Shown piece by piece: positions 17,394 to 25,784 of a DNA stretch of 64,000 nucleotides. The stretch spans positions 1-64,000 of the forward strand of contig NZ_LMGZ01000008.1 of assembly GCF_001427605.1 (NCBI RefSeq), written 5' to 3'. Within the stretch, counting starts at the first letter, position 1, and every line of letters begins with the position of its first letter. The notes under the pieces are model-generated. The model saw only the letters and a program-made list of their open reading frames with translations. It did no database searches and had not been told where the DNA came from. Made by a program: the position numbers and the translations under genes. Source of the stretch: Devosia sp. Root635 (GTDB lineage: Bacteria; Pseudomonadota; Alphaproteobacteria; Rhizobiales; Devosiaceae).

Positions 17394-18395
17394 ATGGAAT
17401 CGCTTCTTGGCGCCCTTATGGGCGATTTTCTGGGTACTCCCGTCTATTTCTGGGTCGCGTTCGTCGCGATCGTCATTGCCCTATTGGTCTTCGACCTGGG
17501 CATATTGCACCGCGACGAGCACGAGATCGGCGCGCGCGAGAGCCTGACGCTCTACGGCTTCTATGTCACCATAGCGCTCGCCTTCGGCGGCTTCGTATGG
17601 TGGCAGCGCGGCGCCGAGGCAGGGCTCGAATTCTATACCGGCTACCTGATCGAGCAGAGCCTGGCGATGGACAACATGTTCGTCATCGCCACCATTTTCG
17701 GCTTCCTGGCCATTCCCCGCATCTATCAGCACCGCGTGCTGTTCTGGGGTATTCTGGGCGTCATCGCCTTCCGCGCCATCCTGATCGGGCTGGGCGCGGC
17801 TCTGGTCAACGAGTTCAACTGGATCCTGTTCGGCTTCGGCGCTTTCCTGGTCTTTACCGGCATCCGCATGTTCAGCCACCAGGATGAGGCGCCCGATATC
17901 GCCAACAATCCGGTCTTCAAGTTCCTGACCAAGCGCTTCCGCGTGACCAGGGAATTGCATGGCCGCAATTTTACGGTGAAGCAGCCCGATGCCAGGACCG
18001 GCAAGCTGGTCACCTGGCTGACCCCGCTGGCCGTGGCGCTGATCATGGTGGAAGCAGTCGACCTGATCTTCGCCGTGGATTCGGTGCCGGCGGTATTCGC
18101 GGTGACGCAGGATACGTTCATCGTCTACACCTCCAACATCTTCGCCATTCTCGGCCTGCGGGCGCTCTATTTCGCGCTGGCCGCCGCGATGAACCGCTTC
18201 CGCTATCTGCAGACCTCGCTGGCCATCATCCTGGTGCTGGTGGGCATCAAGATTTTCCTCGTGCCGCTGCATATCCATATCGACACGCTGCTGAGCCTGA
18301 TCGTGACGCTGTCGATCCTGGCGGGCGGGGTGATCTTCTCGCTGTGGAAAACCCGCAATGAGCCCGATATCGGGGCCGAACAGGCGCCGCATTGA
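17394..18395 (+). CDS. TerC-family integral membrane protein (Alx-like)
   Basis: A 333-residue multi-pass membrane protein of the TerC family, which is tied to metal (manganese) export and to loading of exported metalloenzymes. Family hallmarks: YFWVAFVAIVIALLVFDLGI at the N-terminus, LEFYTGYLIEQSLAMDNMFV, and the mirrored acidic motif VEAVDLIFAVDSVPAVFAVT near residue 220. Eight or nine hydrophobic segments are visible. ATG 17394 is preferred because GGAGAAAGG (17378-17386) is a proper ribosome site; an ATG 18 bases upstream overlaps that site. A strong hairpin follows the gene. Confidence 0.92.
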   Translation: MESLLGALMGDFLGTPVYFWVAFVAIVIALLVFDLGILHRDEHEIGARESLTLYGFYVTIALAFGGFVWWQRGAEAGLEFYTGYLIEQSLAMDNMFVIATIFGFLAIPRIYQHRVLFWGILGVIAFRAILIGLGAALVNEFNWILFGFGAFLVFTGIRMFSHQDEAPDIANNPVFKFLTKRFRVTRELHGRNFTVKQPDARTGKLVTWLTPLAVALIMVEAVDLIFAVDSVPAVFAVTQDTFIVYTSNIFAILGLRALYFALAAAMNRFRYLQTSLAIILVLVGIKIFLVPLHIHIDTLLSLIVTLSILAGGVIFSLWKTRNEPDIGAEQAPH

Positions 18396-18401
18396 CACGC
18401 C

Positions 18402-18427
18402 GGTCCGGCGCCCGGTGGCGCCGGACC
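18402..18427 (+). terminator. Hairpin after the TerC gene
   Basis: Perfect 11-bp stem GGTCCGGCGCC / GGCGCCGGACC with a CGGT loop, 6 bp after the stop. It is followed only by CATTT, so termination may be Rho-assisted. Confidence 0.65.
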
Positions 18428-18526
18428 CATTTGCAAGGGTGGCAAGGCAAATTCTTCGTGCCGGCGGCGCCTTGCAACTTATCGGCCCGCACCCGACTTC
18501 TGCCTGTGCAAGGAAGGAACCCCAAG

Positions 18527-18796
18527 ATGAATTCGAGAACCGTATTGGTCCTGCTGTCGGCCATCGGCGCGGTCGCCGCGCTGCCAACCATGAGCGCTAC
18601 GGCCATGGCAATGGAGCAGCATGAGGACCGGCTGGACTTCGACGCCGATAGCGTGTTGCGCCGCCTGCAGGACCGGGGCGTCGCCGCCACCTCGGTCGAG
18701 CAATGGAATGGCCTGGTCCGCGCCTATGTCGAGGTGGATGGCAAGCTCATCATGCAGTATTTCGACCCCGATACGCTGGCGGCAGTCGACGCCTGA
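18527..18796 (+). CDS. Small exported PepSY-like protein
   Basis: An 89-residue protein with a Sec signal peptide (MNSRTVLVLLSAIGAVAALP, cleavage near ATAMA). The mature domain SVLRRLQDRGVAATSVEQWN, then VRAYVEVDGKLIMQYFDPDT, has the helix plus strand-strand pattern of PepSY-like periplasmic modules, but it is too short to assign firmly. AAGGAAGG precedes the ATG. It stands alone between the TerC hairpin and the VOC gene. Confidence 0.7.
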   Translation: MNSRTVLVLLSAIGAVAALPTMSATAMAMEQHEDRLDFDADSVLRRLQDRGVAATSVEQWNGLVRAYVEVDGKLIMQYFDPDTLAAVDA

Positions 18797-18891
18797 CCCG
18801 ATCCCCGTCCTGCCCGCAGGTCGTCGCCCCTGCACCAGTCTTGCCGCATTTGCGTTCTAGCCAGACAGGCAAGGACAAGAAGGAGAAGACG

Positions 18892-19284
18892 ATGGGCAAG
18901 ATCCACGAGATCGTGTTCGACTGCGATAAACCCTCCAAGCTGGCCGGCTTCTGGGTCGACCTGCTCGATGGCTACGCTATCCGGGCCTATGACGAGGCCG
19001 AGATCGCGCGGCTCGCCGCGTTGGGCCTGACGCCCGAAACCGACCCGACCGTGATGGTCGATGGCCCTGGCCCCTCCATCTGCTTCCAGAATGTCGAGGG
19101 CCGGCGCTATGACAATAATCGCGTGCATTTCGATATCGAGGTCGGCGATCGCGCCGCAACCGTCGACCGCCTACGCGAAGCGGGCGCCGAAACCGTGCGC
19201 GTGCTGCCCACCTATACGGTGATGCGCGACCCCGAAGGCAACCAGTTCTGCCTCGTCGATATTAGTGAGGCGATGGCCGCCTGA
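18892..19284 (+). CDS. VOC-superfamily (glyoxalase-like) protein
   Basis: A 130-residue vicinal-oxygen-chelate protein made of two beta-alpha-beta-beta-beta modules (KIHEIVFDCDKPSKLAGFWV at the start, VLPTYTVMRDPEGNQFCLVD at the end). The terminal RDPEGNQFCL motif is the signature of the glyoxalase/bleomycin-resistance group. In this subgroup the N-terminal metal histidine is H5 and the C-terminal ligand could be the Glu of DPEGN. The reaction is unknown. AAGGAGAAG gives a good ribosome site. No functional neighbour helps. Confidence 0.8.
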   Translation: MGKIHEIVFDCDKPSKLAGFWVDLLDGYAIRAYDEAEIARLAALGLTPETDPTVMVDGPGPSICFQNVEGRRYDNNRVHFDIEVGDRAATVDRLREAGAETVRVLPTYTVMRDPEGNQFCLVDISEAMAA

Positions 19285-19310
19285 TCGGCCCGCAACAAAC
19301 CGCGACGGCA

Positions 19311-19331
19311 TGCTGACAGGCCCTGTCAGCA
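19311..19331. promoter_or_regulatory. Perfect 21-bp palindrome before the GFA gene
   Basis: Arms TGCTGACAGG / CCTGTCAGCA around a single C. It lies 27 bp past the VOC stop and 43 bp before the GFA start. There is no T-tract, so it resembles a repressor operator (TetR/MarR size) more than a terminator, although a hairpin terminator for the VOC gene cannot be excluded. Confidence 0.5.
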
Positions 19332-19374
19332 CGCCTGCGCGATGGTCTGGCCATACCAGAACGGAGCCATTGCC

Positions 19375-19779
19375 ATGTCCCTCATCGCCTCCTGCCATTG
19401 CGGCGCCACCAAGATCGAGCTGCCCCATCCCCCGGCCCATGCCAAGGAGTGCAATTGCAGCTATTGCGCCCGCACCGGCGCGGTCTGGGGCTATTACGGC
19501 CAGGGCGAGATGAAATTCCTCTCGCAGGACGGCGAAAAGACCTATTCGGCCAGCGACGGCATCAACCGGCACCATTTCTGCGGCAATTGCGGCATGCAGA
19601 CCTGGGGGGATTCACCCGACTGGGCCTCGATGTACAACAATGATGGCACGACCAAGGAAGGGTTCGCGCCCGGCAGCATGCCCACCCAGCGCAGCTATGC
19701 GGTGAACCTGCGGCTGGTGGACGACCTGGACTGGTCGGGGATCGCGGTAGAGAAGGTGGACGGGCGGAGCAGCTGGTAG
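19375..19779 (+). CDS. GFA-family zinc protein (glutathione-dependent formaldehyde-activating enzyme-like)
   Basis: A 134-residue GFA/CENP-V-fold protein. Zinc-binding cysteines are visible as SCHCGATKIEL, CNCSYCARTGAVWGYY and HFCGNCGMQTW, the arrangement that binds two zinc ions in Gfa. Many members are annotated as S-hydroxymethylglutathione synthases, but most are of unproven function. The start at 19375 (MSLIASCHCGA) follows ACGGAG; an upstream in-frame ATG at 19342 would add 11 residues not expected in the family. Confidence 0.88.
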   Translation: MSLIASCHCGATKIELPHPPAHAKECNCSYCARTGAVWGYYGQGEMKFLSQDGEKTYSASDGINRHHFCGNCGMQTWGDSPDWASMYNNDGTTKEGFAPGSMPTQRSYAVNLRLVDDLDWSGIAVEKVDGRSSW

Positions 19780-19788
19780 GGGCACTGG

Positions 19789-19952
19789 CTCACCTTCTCC
19801 CCTCGTGGGAGAAGGTGGCGCGCAGCGCCGGATGAGGGGCGCTGAGTTATCCCCCAACCTTGAAGCATAGGATGGCGCAGACCCCTCACCCGGAAATCCA
19901 CTGAACGCGGATTTCCACCCTCTCCCACAAGGGGCGAGGGGTAGCTCCACTC
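19789..19952. repeat. Family B double-hairpin repeat, copy 2 (inverted)
   Basis: Reverse complement of 15426-15593 over nearly its whole length (shared blocks CCTTCTCCCCTCGTGGGAGA, GGTGGAAATCCGCGTTCAG in reverse, and GCGCCATCC). It lies between the convergent GFA and apt genes. Confidence 0.8.
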
Positions 19953-19958
19953 CTGGTG

Positions 19959-20492
19959 TCAATGCCCCGCAAACTCGATCAGCGCGTTGACATCGACGCC
20001 TTCGGCCTTGAGCTTGTCGGCGCCGCCCAGATCGGGCAGGTCGATGACGAAGGCGGCGTCTCTCACCACGGCGCCGGTGCGGCGCAACAGGCCGACGGCG
20101 GCGATGGCGGTGCCACCGGTGGCGATAAGGTCATCGACCAGCAGCACCTTGTCGTTCCTGTCCAGCACATCGGCGTGAATCTCGATCGTGTCGACGCCGT
20201 ATTCGAGCGCATAGTTCTGCCCGATAGTCTCGCCGGGCAGCTTGCCCTTCTTGCGGATCGGGATGAAGCCCACACCCAGCGCGATGGCCACGCCGGCCCC
20301 GAAGATGAAGCCACGCGCCTCGATGCCGGCAACATGGGTGATGCCCTGGCCGCGATAGCGGCTGGCAATGCGCTCGATGCTCTCCTTAAACCCTTCGGGA
20401 TGCTCGATCAGCGTCGTGATATCCCGGAACAGGATGCCCTTCTTGGGATAATCCGGAATCGTGCGCACGAGGGCCTTGAGGTCGAGCGGCAT
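19959..20492 (-). CDS. apt: Adenine phosphoribosyltransferase
   Basis: A 177-residue purine-salvage enzyme converting adenine and PRPP to AMP plus pyrophosphate in the cytoplasm. It has the family N-terminus [38 protein letters not shown], and the PRPP-binding loop [15 protein letters not shown] near residue 120. Length is standard. A small unknown gene lies 34 bp upstream on the same strand. Together with the adenine deaminase at 55.7 kb the cell has two competing fates for adenine. Confidence 0.96.
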   Translation of the reverse strand: MPLDLKALVRTIPDYPKKGILFRDITTLIEHPEGFKESIERIASRYRGQGITHVAGIEARGFIFGAGVAIALGVGFIPIRKKGKLPGETIGQNYALEYGVDTIEIHADVLDRNDKVLLVDDLIATGGTAIAAVGLLRRTGAVVRDAAFVIDLPDLGGADKLKAEGVDVNALIEFAGH

Positions 20493-20526
20493 GGCAAACC
20501 TGTCAAAGGGGTGGAAATAGGGTGGT

Positions 20527-20721
20527 TCAGCTCGGGCGGCGGCCGACGATGTGACGCGCGATCACCCCGGCATTATAGGCAGCGCTGCGGGTCACGCTGA
20601 TCGCGGTTTCGCGCGCCTTGGGATTGGCAGCGACGGCATTGATGCCGGCACGAACGGCCGGATGCCGGCTCATGGTGATGGCGGCGCCGACGACAGTGAC
20701 GGCAATGCGAATGGCGGACAT
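20527..20721 (-). CDS. Small conserved protein of unknown function
   Basis: A 64-residue basic protein ([20 protein letters not shown] start) with one weakly hydrophobic N-terminal segment and a C-terminal alanine-rich helix with arginines. The start at 20721 is chosen because GAGGGAGCC lies 3-11 bases upstream; a longer reading from 20748 has no ribosome site. It sits 34 bp upstream of apt on the same strand and may be co-transcribed. I do not recognise the family. Confidence 0.6.
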   Translation of the reverse strand: MSAIRIAVTVVGAAITMSRHPAVRAGINAVAANPKARETAISVTRSAAYNAGVIARHIVGRRPS

Positions 20722-20842
20722 GTCGGCTCCCTCGTCACTGATTTGCACAATGGAATATTGCGGGCCGAAGCGTGAATGGCAAGGGGGGTGAAGCGCGCGT
20801 GATGACGCGGGCGCTTCAGCCGTCCTTCCCTCGCCCTTGAAC

Positions 20843-21162
20843 GGCAGGGCTATCGCATATGGGCTGGCACGACCTCGTCACGACCACCGCGCGGCTCTTC
20901 CCCACTCGGGTAGCGCTTGCGCGCTCCCGAGCGCAGGCTCTTGACGGGGGAGGTTGGGAGGGGGTGTCGTTTAGCCCGGATATCGGGGCCAGACATCCCC
21001 CCACCCTTAATCCAGCCATTCGGGCACAGCCCTCATGGCCTTGTTCACTCAAATCGCTCCACTGGAGCGATTTGACCCTCCGGGTCGCTCCAAGCCCCGC
21101 AAGGGGGAGGGAGACGACTGAAACATTGCGGCCTGCCCGTTTTCATATGCGATAGCCCTGCC
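20843..21162. repeat. Composite nested palindromic element with perfect 19-bp inverted ends
   Basis: GGCAGGGCTATCGCATATG at 20843-20861 and its exact reverse complement at 21144-21162 enclose ~280 bp. Inside is a family D repeat (as at 42.6 kb) interrupted at two points. The first interruption is a CTCGGG...CCCGAG palindrome (about 20904-20938). The second is an ~81-bp segment (about 21014-21094) homologous to the ychF-side element at 1.4 kb. There is no coding capacity I can support. It occupies most of the 541-bp gap between petC and the small gene at 20.6 kb. Confidence 0.75.
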
Positions 21163-21205
21163 ATTGAGGGGAGGGATCGAGGAGGGAGGGGTCCGATGCT
21201 TGTGG

Positions 21206-21240
21206 CAAAAACAGAAAGGGCCCCGCTAGGGGGCCCTTTC
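21206..21240 (-). terminator. Rho-independent terminator of the petABC operon
   Basis: Perfect 11-bp stem GAAAGGGCCCC / GGGGCCCTTTC with loop CTAGC, followed on the coding (minus) strand by TGTTTTTGCC. It lies 23 bp past the petC stop and is the clearest intrinsic terminator in the window. Confidence 0.9.
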
Positions 21241-21262
21241 AATAAAATCGGATGCCGCGGCC

Positions 21263-22108
21263 TTAGTGCTCGATGCCCTGCCAGATGCGGCGCTTGGTGG
21301 CATACATCAGGCCGGCGAACAGCACGAGGAACAGCAGCACGACGAAACCGGTCTGCTTGCGGCCGGCCAGGTGCGGCTCGCCCATCCACATCATGAAGGC
21401 CGCCACGTCGGTCGAATATTGCTGCAGGGTCAGCGGCACTTCGGCTTCGCCCTCGGCAACTTCGTAGCTCACCAGGCCATCGGCCAGCGGCGGGCCCATG
21501 CCGATGGCATGGCCGGGGAAGTAGTCGTTGTAATACTTGCCTTCGGCCAGCTCGAACCCTTCGGGCGCTTCCTCGTGATAGCCGTTGAGCAGCGCGTGGA
21601 TATAATCCGGGCCGCCTTCCGAATAGCCGGTGAAGTAGTTGAAAATCCAGAACGGGAAGGCGTCGGTGACGCCGCGGGCCTTGGCCAGCACCGAGAAATC
21701 GGGCGGCAGCGCGCCGCCATTGGCGTCACGGGCATCCTGCTCGGTGGCAAAAGGCGAGGGCCAGAAATCGGCGGCCACGCCCTTGCGGACGCCGCCATCG
21801 GCGGTGGGGTCGGCGATTTCATATTCGGCGGCAAGCGCCTTGATCTGCTCGTCCGAGAAACCGGGGCCGCCTTCTTCCGCCAGGGTGCGGAAGGCGATCA
21901 GCCGGGCACTGTGGCAGTTGGAGCAGACTTCCCGGAACACCTGGAAGCCGCGCTGCAGCTGGTTCTGGTCATAGGTGCCGAAGATGCCGGCAAACGACCA
22001 GCTCTGCTTGTCGATATGCGGGGTCGAGTGCCCCTCCTGCGCTGCGGCAGGGAGGGCGAGGCTGGCGACCAGCGCGACGGCGGCAAGGATAGTCTTGGTG
22101 TTGAACAT
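21263..22108 (-). CDS. petC: Cytochrome c1 of the bc1 complex
   Basis: A 281-residue membrane-anchored c-type cytochrome that carries electrons from the Rieske centre to soluble cytochrome c. It has a signal peptide (MFNTKTILAAVALVASLALP, cleavage near AAAQ), the heme-binding CSNCH at residues 62-66, the Met-ligand region in the second half, and a C-terminal anchor GFVVLLFLVLFAGLMYATKR. The same frame is open upstream into petB, but the ATG at 22108 begins the signal peptide. It starts 17 bp after petB and is the last gene before a strong terminator. Confidence 0.96.
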   Translation of the reverse strand: MFNTKTILAAVALVASLALPAAAQEGHSTPHIDKQSWSFAGIFGTYDQNQLQRGFQVFREVCSNCHSARLIAFRTLAEEGGPGFSDEQIKALAAEYEIADPTADGGVRKGVAADFWPSPFATEQDARDANGGALPPDFSVLAKARGVTDAFPFWIFNYFTGYSEGGPDYIHALLNGYHEEAPEGFELAEGKYYNDYFPGHAIGMGPPLADGLVSYEVAEGEAEVPLTLQQYSTDVAAFMMWMGEPHLAGRKQTGFVVLLFLVLFAGLMYATKRRIWQGIEH

Positions 22109-22125
22109 GGTTCCTATCCCTTCCG

Positions 22126-23376
22126 TCAATGTGCCTTGCCCAGGACGCTCTCGGAGATGCTGGTCGGCAGGGGCCGGGGCGTCTCGATGCGGCCAAGAAC
22201 TGGCAGGATGACGATGAAGTGGATGAAGTAGTAGGCGGTGCAGATCTTGGACAGGATCACATAGATGCCCTCCGCCGGCTGCGCACCCAGATAGGTGAGC
22301 GCCACGAAGTTCACCACGAAGAGCCAGTAGAACCACTTGAACATCGGGCGGAAATTGCCCGAGCGCACCTTGGACGTATCCAGCCAGGGCAGGAAGAACA
22401 GGATCAGGATCGAGCCGCCGAAGAAGATGACGCCGAGCAGCTTGCTGTCGATGAACAGCAGGTTGAAGTCGATGGCGCGCAGGATGGCGTAGAATGGCAG
22501 GAAGTACCATTCGGGCACGATATGGGCCGGCGTCACCTGGCTGTTGAACTGGATGTAGTTGTCCGGATGACCCAGAATGTCGGGCGCGAAGAAGGCGAAC
22601 CAGGCAAACGGGATCAGGAACAGCACCATGCCGAATGCGTCCTTCATCGTGTAATACGGATGGAAGGGCAGCGTGTCGCGCTTGGTGTCCTTCACATCGA
22701 CGCCGATGGGATTGTTATTGCCCGGTACGTGCAGAGCCCAGATATGCAGGGCCACCACGGCGGCAATGACGAAGGGCAGCAGGTAATGCAGCGAGAAGAA
22801 GCGGTTGAGCGTGGGATTGCCCACCGAGAAGCCACCGCGCAGCAATTCCAGCAGCGGCGTACCGACGATGGGGATGGCGGCGAAGATGTTGGTGATCACG
22901 GTGGCAGCCCAGCCGGACATCTGGCCCCAGGGCAGCACATAGCCCATGAAGGCGGTCGCCATCATCAGCAGGAAGATCAGCACACCCAGGATCCACAGGA
23001 TCTCGCGGGGCGCCTTGTAGGAGCCGAAATACATGCCGCGGAAGATGTGGATATAGACCGCCGCGAAGAACATCGAGGCGCCCACGGCGTGGAACGACTG
23101 GATCATGCGACCGCCATTCACGTCGCGGCGGATATGCTCCACCGAATCGAAGGCCATGCCGATATTGGGCGTGTAGTGCATCGCCAGGATGACGCCGGTG
23201 ACGATCTGGATACCCAGGCACATCACCAGGATCGCGCCGAACGTCCACCAGTAGTTGAGGTTCTTCGGCGTGGGGAAATCCATCAGGTGCTCTTTGGAGA
23301 ACCGGATGATCGGCAGGCGTTCATCGAGCCATTTCTCGATGCCGGAGCCGGGCGTGTAAGTCGAATGTTCTGACAT
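22126..23376 (-). CDS. petB: Cytochrome b of the bc1 complex
   Basis: A 416-residue polytopic cytochrome b holding two b hemes and the Qo and Qi quinol sites. Typical segments: [20 protein letters not shown], the Qo-site region [19 protein letters not shown], the PEWY loop motif ([15 protein letters not shown]), and the histidine-containing helices. The start at 23376 ([10 protein letters not shown]) lies 14 bp after the Rieske gene stop. Usual length for alphaproteobacteria. Central gene of petABC. Confidence 0.97.
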   Translation of the reverse strand: MSEHSTYTPGSGIEKWLDERLPIIRFSKEHLMDFPTPKNLNYWWTFGAILVMCLGIQIVTGVILAMHYTPNIGMAFDSVEHIRRDVNGGRMIQSFHAVGASMFFAAVYIHIFRGMYFGSYKAPREILWILGVLIFLLMMATAFMGYVLPWGQMSGWAATVITNIFAAIPIVGTPLLELLRGGFSVGNPTLNRFFSLHYLLPFVIAAVVALHIWALHVPGNNNPIGVDVKDTKRDTLPFHPYYTMKDAFGMVLFLIPFAWFAFFAPDILGHPDNYIQFNSQVTPAHIVPEWYFLPFYAILRAIDFNLLFIDSKLLGVIFFGGSILILFFLPWLDTSKVRSGNFRPMFKWFYWLFVVNFVALTYLGAQPAEGIYVILSKICTAYYFIHFIVILPVLGRIETPRPLPTSISESVLGKAH

Positions 23377-23390
23377 CGGAAAAGCCCCCA

Positions 23391-23939
23391 CTAACCGATC
23401 TGGACCAGCGTATCGCTGATGAATTCATAGGGCGGAACGACCAGGTTGGTTGGTGCGGGACCCTTGCGGATGCGGCCGGCAGTATCGAACTGGCTGCCGT
23501 GGCAGGGGCAGGCCCAGCCATCGAACTCGCCCGATTCGCCGACCGGGATGCAGCCCAGATGGGTGCAGTTGGCGATCATGATCAGCCACTGTTCGTGGCC
23601 TTCCTTGGTACGGGACTCATCGGTCGCCGGATCCTTGAGGTCGCTCATCGGCACCGCCTTGGCCTCGTCGATCTCGGCCTGGGTGCGATGACGCACGAAA
23701 ACCGGCAGGCCGCGCCACAGGATGGTCACCGACTGGCCTTCCTCGATGGCGCCCAGGTCGAACTCGATGCTGGCCAGCGCCAGCGTCGAAGCATCGGGGT
23801 TCATCTGGTTGATCAGAGGCCAGGCCGTGGCGGCGGCACCGACAGCGGCAACAGCACCGGTTGCGACGAAGATGAAATCCCGCCGTGATGTTGAATGATG
23901 AGCTTGCGTGGCCAAGGTCCCGTATCCCCGTACAATCAC
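23391..23939 (-). CDS. petA: Rieske iron-sulfur subunit of the bc1 complex
   Basis: Up to 182 residues. It has a Tat-type signal-anchor ([20 protein letters not shown]) and the two cluster-binding motifs CTHLGC and CPCHGS near residues 125-150, supplying two Cys and two His to the 2Fe-2S cluster and the disulfide that shields it. It transfers electrons from quinol to cytochrome c1. The start is uncertain: GTG 23939 gives the longest form, while a TTG at 23915 (LATQAHHS) with GGGGA upstream would be closer to usual family lengths. First gene of petABC. Confidence 0.95.
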   Translation of the reverse strand: MIVRGYGTLATQAHHSTSRRDFIFVATGAVAAVGAAATAWPLINQMNPDASTLALASIEFDLGAIEEGQSVTILWRGLPVFVRHRTQAEIDEAKAVPMSDLKDPATDESRTKEGHEQWLIMIANCTHLGCIPVGESGEFDGWACPCHGSQFDTAGRIRKGPAPTNLVVPPYEFISDTLVQIG

Positions 23940-24161
23940 TTCAGACGCGGCCGGCGAAGCATACCATTCCGCGCATAGGCGGAATCAGCAGTCGTCCGCC
24001 CTCAAGCGGCCCGTCAGTTGCGGTTCTTTTTGCACTGTCACAGGAACTTGTCCAGTGCGCCCAAGGGTGACACCGAAGAAGTGCGACACTATACCCGACT
24101 CCGCACGGTCCCGGCCCGCCCCGACCATCGCCAGACGCCCTGAAAACCGATGGAATCCGCC

Positions 24162-24632
24162 ATGCCGGTCGATCTCGCCCTCTACCAGCCCGACATCGCC
24201 AACAATACCGGCACGCTGATCCGGCTGGGGGCCTGCCTGGGCGTGACGATCCACCTTATCCACCCAACCGGCTTCCCCTTTTCGCCCAAGGCGCTGGCCA
24301 GGGCGGGGCTGGACTACGTCGACCATGCAATGGTGCAGGAGCATGTGAGCTGGAGCGCCTTCGACGCCTGGCGGCATGCGGAGAACCGGCGGTTGGTGCT
24401 GCTGACGACCAAGGCCGAGTGTTCGAGCTATGCGGTTGACTACCGGGACAGCGACATCCTGATGGTGGGACGCGAAAGCGCCGGCGTGCCCGAGGCAGTG
24501 GCCGACGCTTGCGATCTATTGGTGCGCATTCCCATGCGCGAGGCTATGCGTTCGATCAACGTGGCGCTGGCGGCAACATTGGTACTCGGGGAGGCCAGGC
24601 GGCAGACCGGCGGCTTTGCCGGCCTGCGGTGA
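24162..24632 (+). CDS. trmL: tRNA (cytidine/uridine-34 2'-O)-methyltransferase
   Basis: A 156-residue SPOUT-superfamily methyltransferase that methylates the wobble ribose of tRNA-Leu in E. coli. It has the N-terminus PVDLALYQPDIANNTGTLIR, the trefoil-knot SAM-binding motifs LMVGRESAGVPEAV, and RIPMREAMRSINVALAATLV at the end. The start at 24162 matches family N-termini; an ATG 12 bases upstream is possible. It is divergent from petA, an arrangement conserved in related genomes, and hemF follows. Confidence 0.92.
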   Translation: MPVDLALYQPDIANNTGTLIRLGACLGVTIHLIHPTGFPFSPKALARAGLDYVDHAMVQEHVSWSAFDAWRHAENRRLVLLTTKAECSSYAVDYRDSDILMVGRESAGVPEAVADACDLLVRIPMREAMRSINVALAATLVLGEARRQTGGFAGLR

Positions 24633-24782
24633 TCCTATTGGCCCAGGAAGGCGTTGGCGTAGGCGGCGAGGCTTTGCGGGGCCGACCGGAGGACTTGCGC
24701 TGGATCAACGCCTGCGATGCGTCAGGGTCTATGCTGACGCGGAAAACACAGACCAACGGGTTTACAGGGCGCAAATGACAGT
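24633..24782. other. Gap between trmL and the hemF leader; possible gene remnant
   Basis: No complete gene. On the minus strand about 28 codons ending in TAG at about 24639 (last residues SLAAYANAFLGQ) read like a protein C-terminus but are closed upstream by a TGA. It may be a decayed gene end or chance. No terminator is clear for trmL. Confidence 0.25.
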
Positions 24783-24834
24783 TCATTCCACCTCCACCAT
24801 GACACTTCTCATTCCACCTCCACCATGACACTTC
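24783..24834. repeat. 26-bp tandem duplication over the hemF start
   Basis: TCATTCCACCTCCACCATGA plus CACTTC occurs twice head to tail (24783-24808, 24809-24834), exact. Each copy contains an ATG in the same context. The second is the hemF start; the first is out of frame with hemF by two bases. Confidence 0.9.
24799..24828 (+). CDS. Nine-codon leader reading frame ending in Pro-Pro-Pro-Pro, overlapping the hemF start
   Basis: The duplicated ATG at 24799 opens MTLLIPPPP and stops at TGA 24826-24828, which overlaps the hemF ATG (24825) in an ATGA arrangement. Four prolines at the end are a classic EF-P-dependent ribosome stall. Neither ATG has a strong ribosome site (ACCTCCACC is pyrimidine-rich). 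Whether it is translated is inference. Confidence 0.35.
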   Translation: MTLLIPPPP

Positions 24835-25697
24835 CAGACGATATCGCGGCCAAGCAGGCCACAGCCCAGACCTGGTTCCGCGCGCTGCGCGACCGGATTT
24901 TTGCGGCGTTCGACGCCATAGAAGCCGATGTGCAGGGGCCGAACGCCCATCTGCCGGCTGGCAAATTCGAGATCACCCCGTGGGACCGCGCGGCGGGGGG
25001 CGGCGGGGAAATGGGCATGCTGCATGGCCGGGTGTTCGAGAAGGCGGGCGTGCATATCTCGACCGTGCATGGCGAATTCTCCGCCGACTTCGCCAAGCAG
25101 ATGCCAGGCACCGAAGAAGGCGCGAAATTCTGGAGTTCGGGCATTTCGCTGATCGTCCATCCCTGGAACCCGCATGTGCCGGCGGTCCATATGAACACGC
25201 GCATGATCGTCACCGGCAAGCAGTGGTTCGGCGGCGGCGCCGACCTGACCCCGGTGCTCGATCGCCGGCGGGCGAAGGACGATCGCGATACGGTGGATTT
25301 CCATGCCGCGATGAAGGCCGCCTGCGCGGGCCGGCCGGGCGTCGACTACCAGCGCTACAAGGACTGGTGCGACGAGTATTTCTTCCTGCCACACCGCAAC
25401 GAGCATCGCGGCACGGGCGGGATTTTCTACGACCACCACAATACGGGCGACTGGGACACCGACTTCGATTTCACCAAGGCGGTCGGCGAGGCCTTCCTGG
25501 GGATTTATCCCGAGCTGGTGCGGCGCAATTTCGAGACTGAGTGGACCGAAGCGGACCGGCACGAGCAACTCGTCCGTCGCGGGCGCTATGTGGAATTCAA
25601 CCTGCTCTATGACCGCGGCACCATGTTCGGGCTCAAGACCGGGGGTAATGTGAACTCGATATTGTCGTCGATGCCGCCGGAAGTGCGCTGGCCATAA
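24825..25697 (+). CDS. hemF: Aerobic coproporphyrinogen III oxidase
   Basis: A 290-residue oxygen-dependent enzyme that decarboxylates coproporphyrinogen III to protoporphyrinogen IX in heme biosynthesis, acting as a cytoplasmic homodimer. Family signatures are complete: [72 protein letters not shown] and a C-terminal [20 protein letters not shown]. Its location next to petABC suits a heme-dependent respiratory operon region. The start lies within an exact 26-bp tandem duplication that creates an overlapping leader frame. Confidence 0.97.
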   Translation: MTLPDDIAAKQATAQTWFRALRDRIFAAFDAIEADVQGPNAHLPAGKFEITPWDRAAGGGGEMGMLHGRVFEKAGVHISTVHGEFSADFAKQMPGTEEGAKFWSSGISLIVHPWNPHVPAVHMNTRMIVTGKQWFGGGADLTPVLDRRRAKDDRDTVDFHAAMKAACAGRPGVDYQRYKDWCDEYFFLPHRNEHRGTGGIFYDHHNTGDWDTDFDFTKAVGEAFLGIYPELVRRNFETEWTEADRHEQLVRRGRYVEFNLLYDRGTMFGLKTGGNVNSILSSMPPEVRWP

Positions 25698-25784
25698 GCC
25701 CCCTCCGGGAGAAGGAAGGAAGGGGAGGGAACCCCTGCCCTCCCCTGACGTTGTGCCCAGGCACACGAACGGAGGGAGATGGAC

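Noticed and set aside
22109..22510. N-terminal extension of cytochrome c1 into petB
   Set aside because: The frame is open by chance; the signal peptide of petC begins at 22108 and the extra sequence is petB read in another frame.
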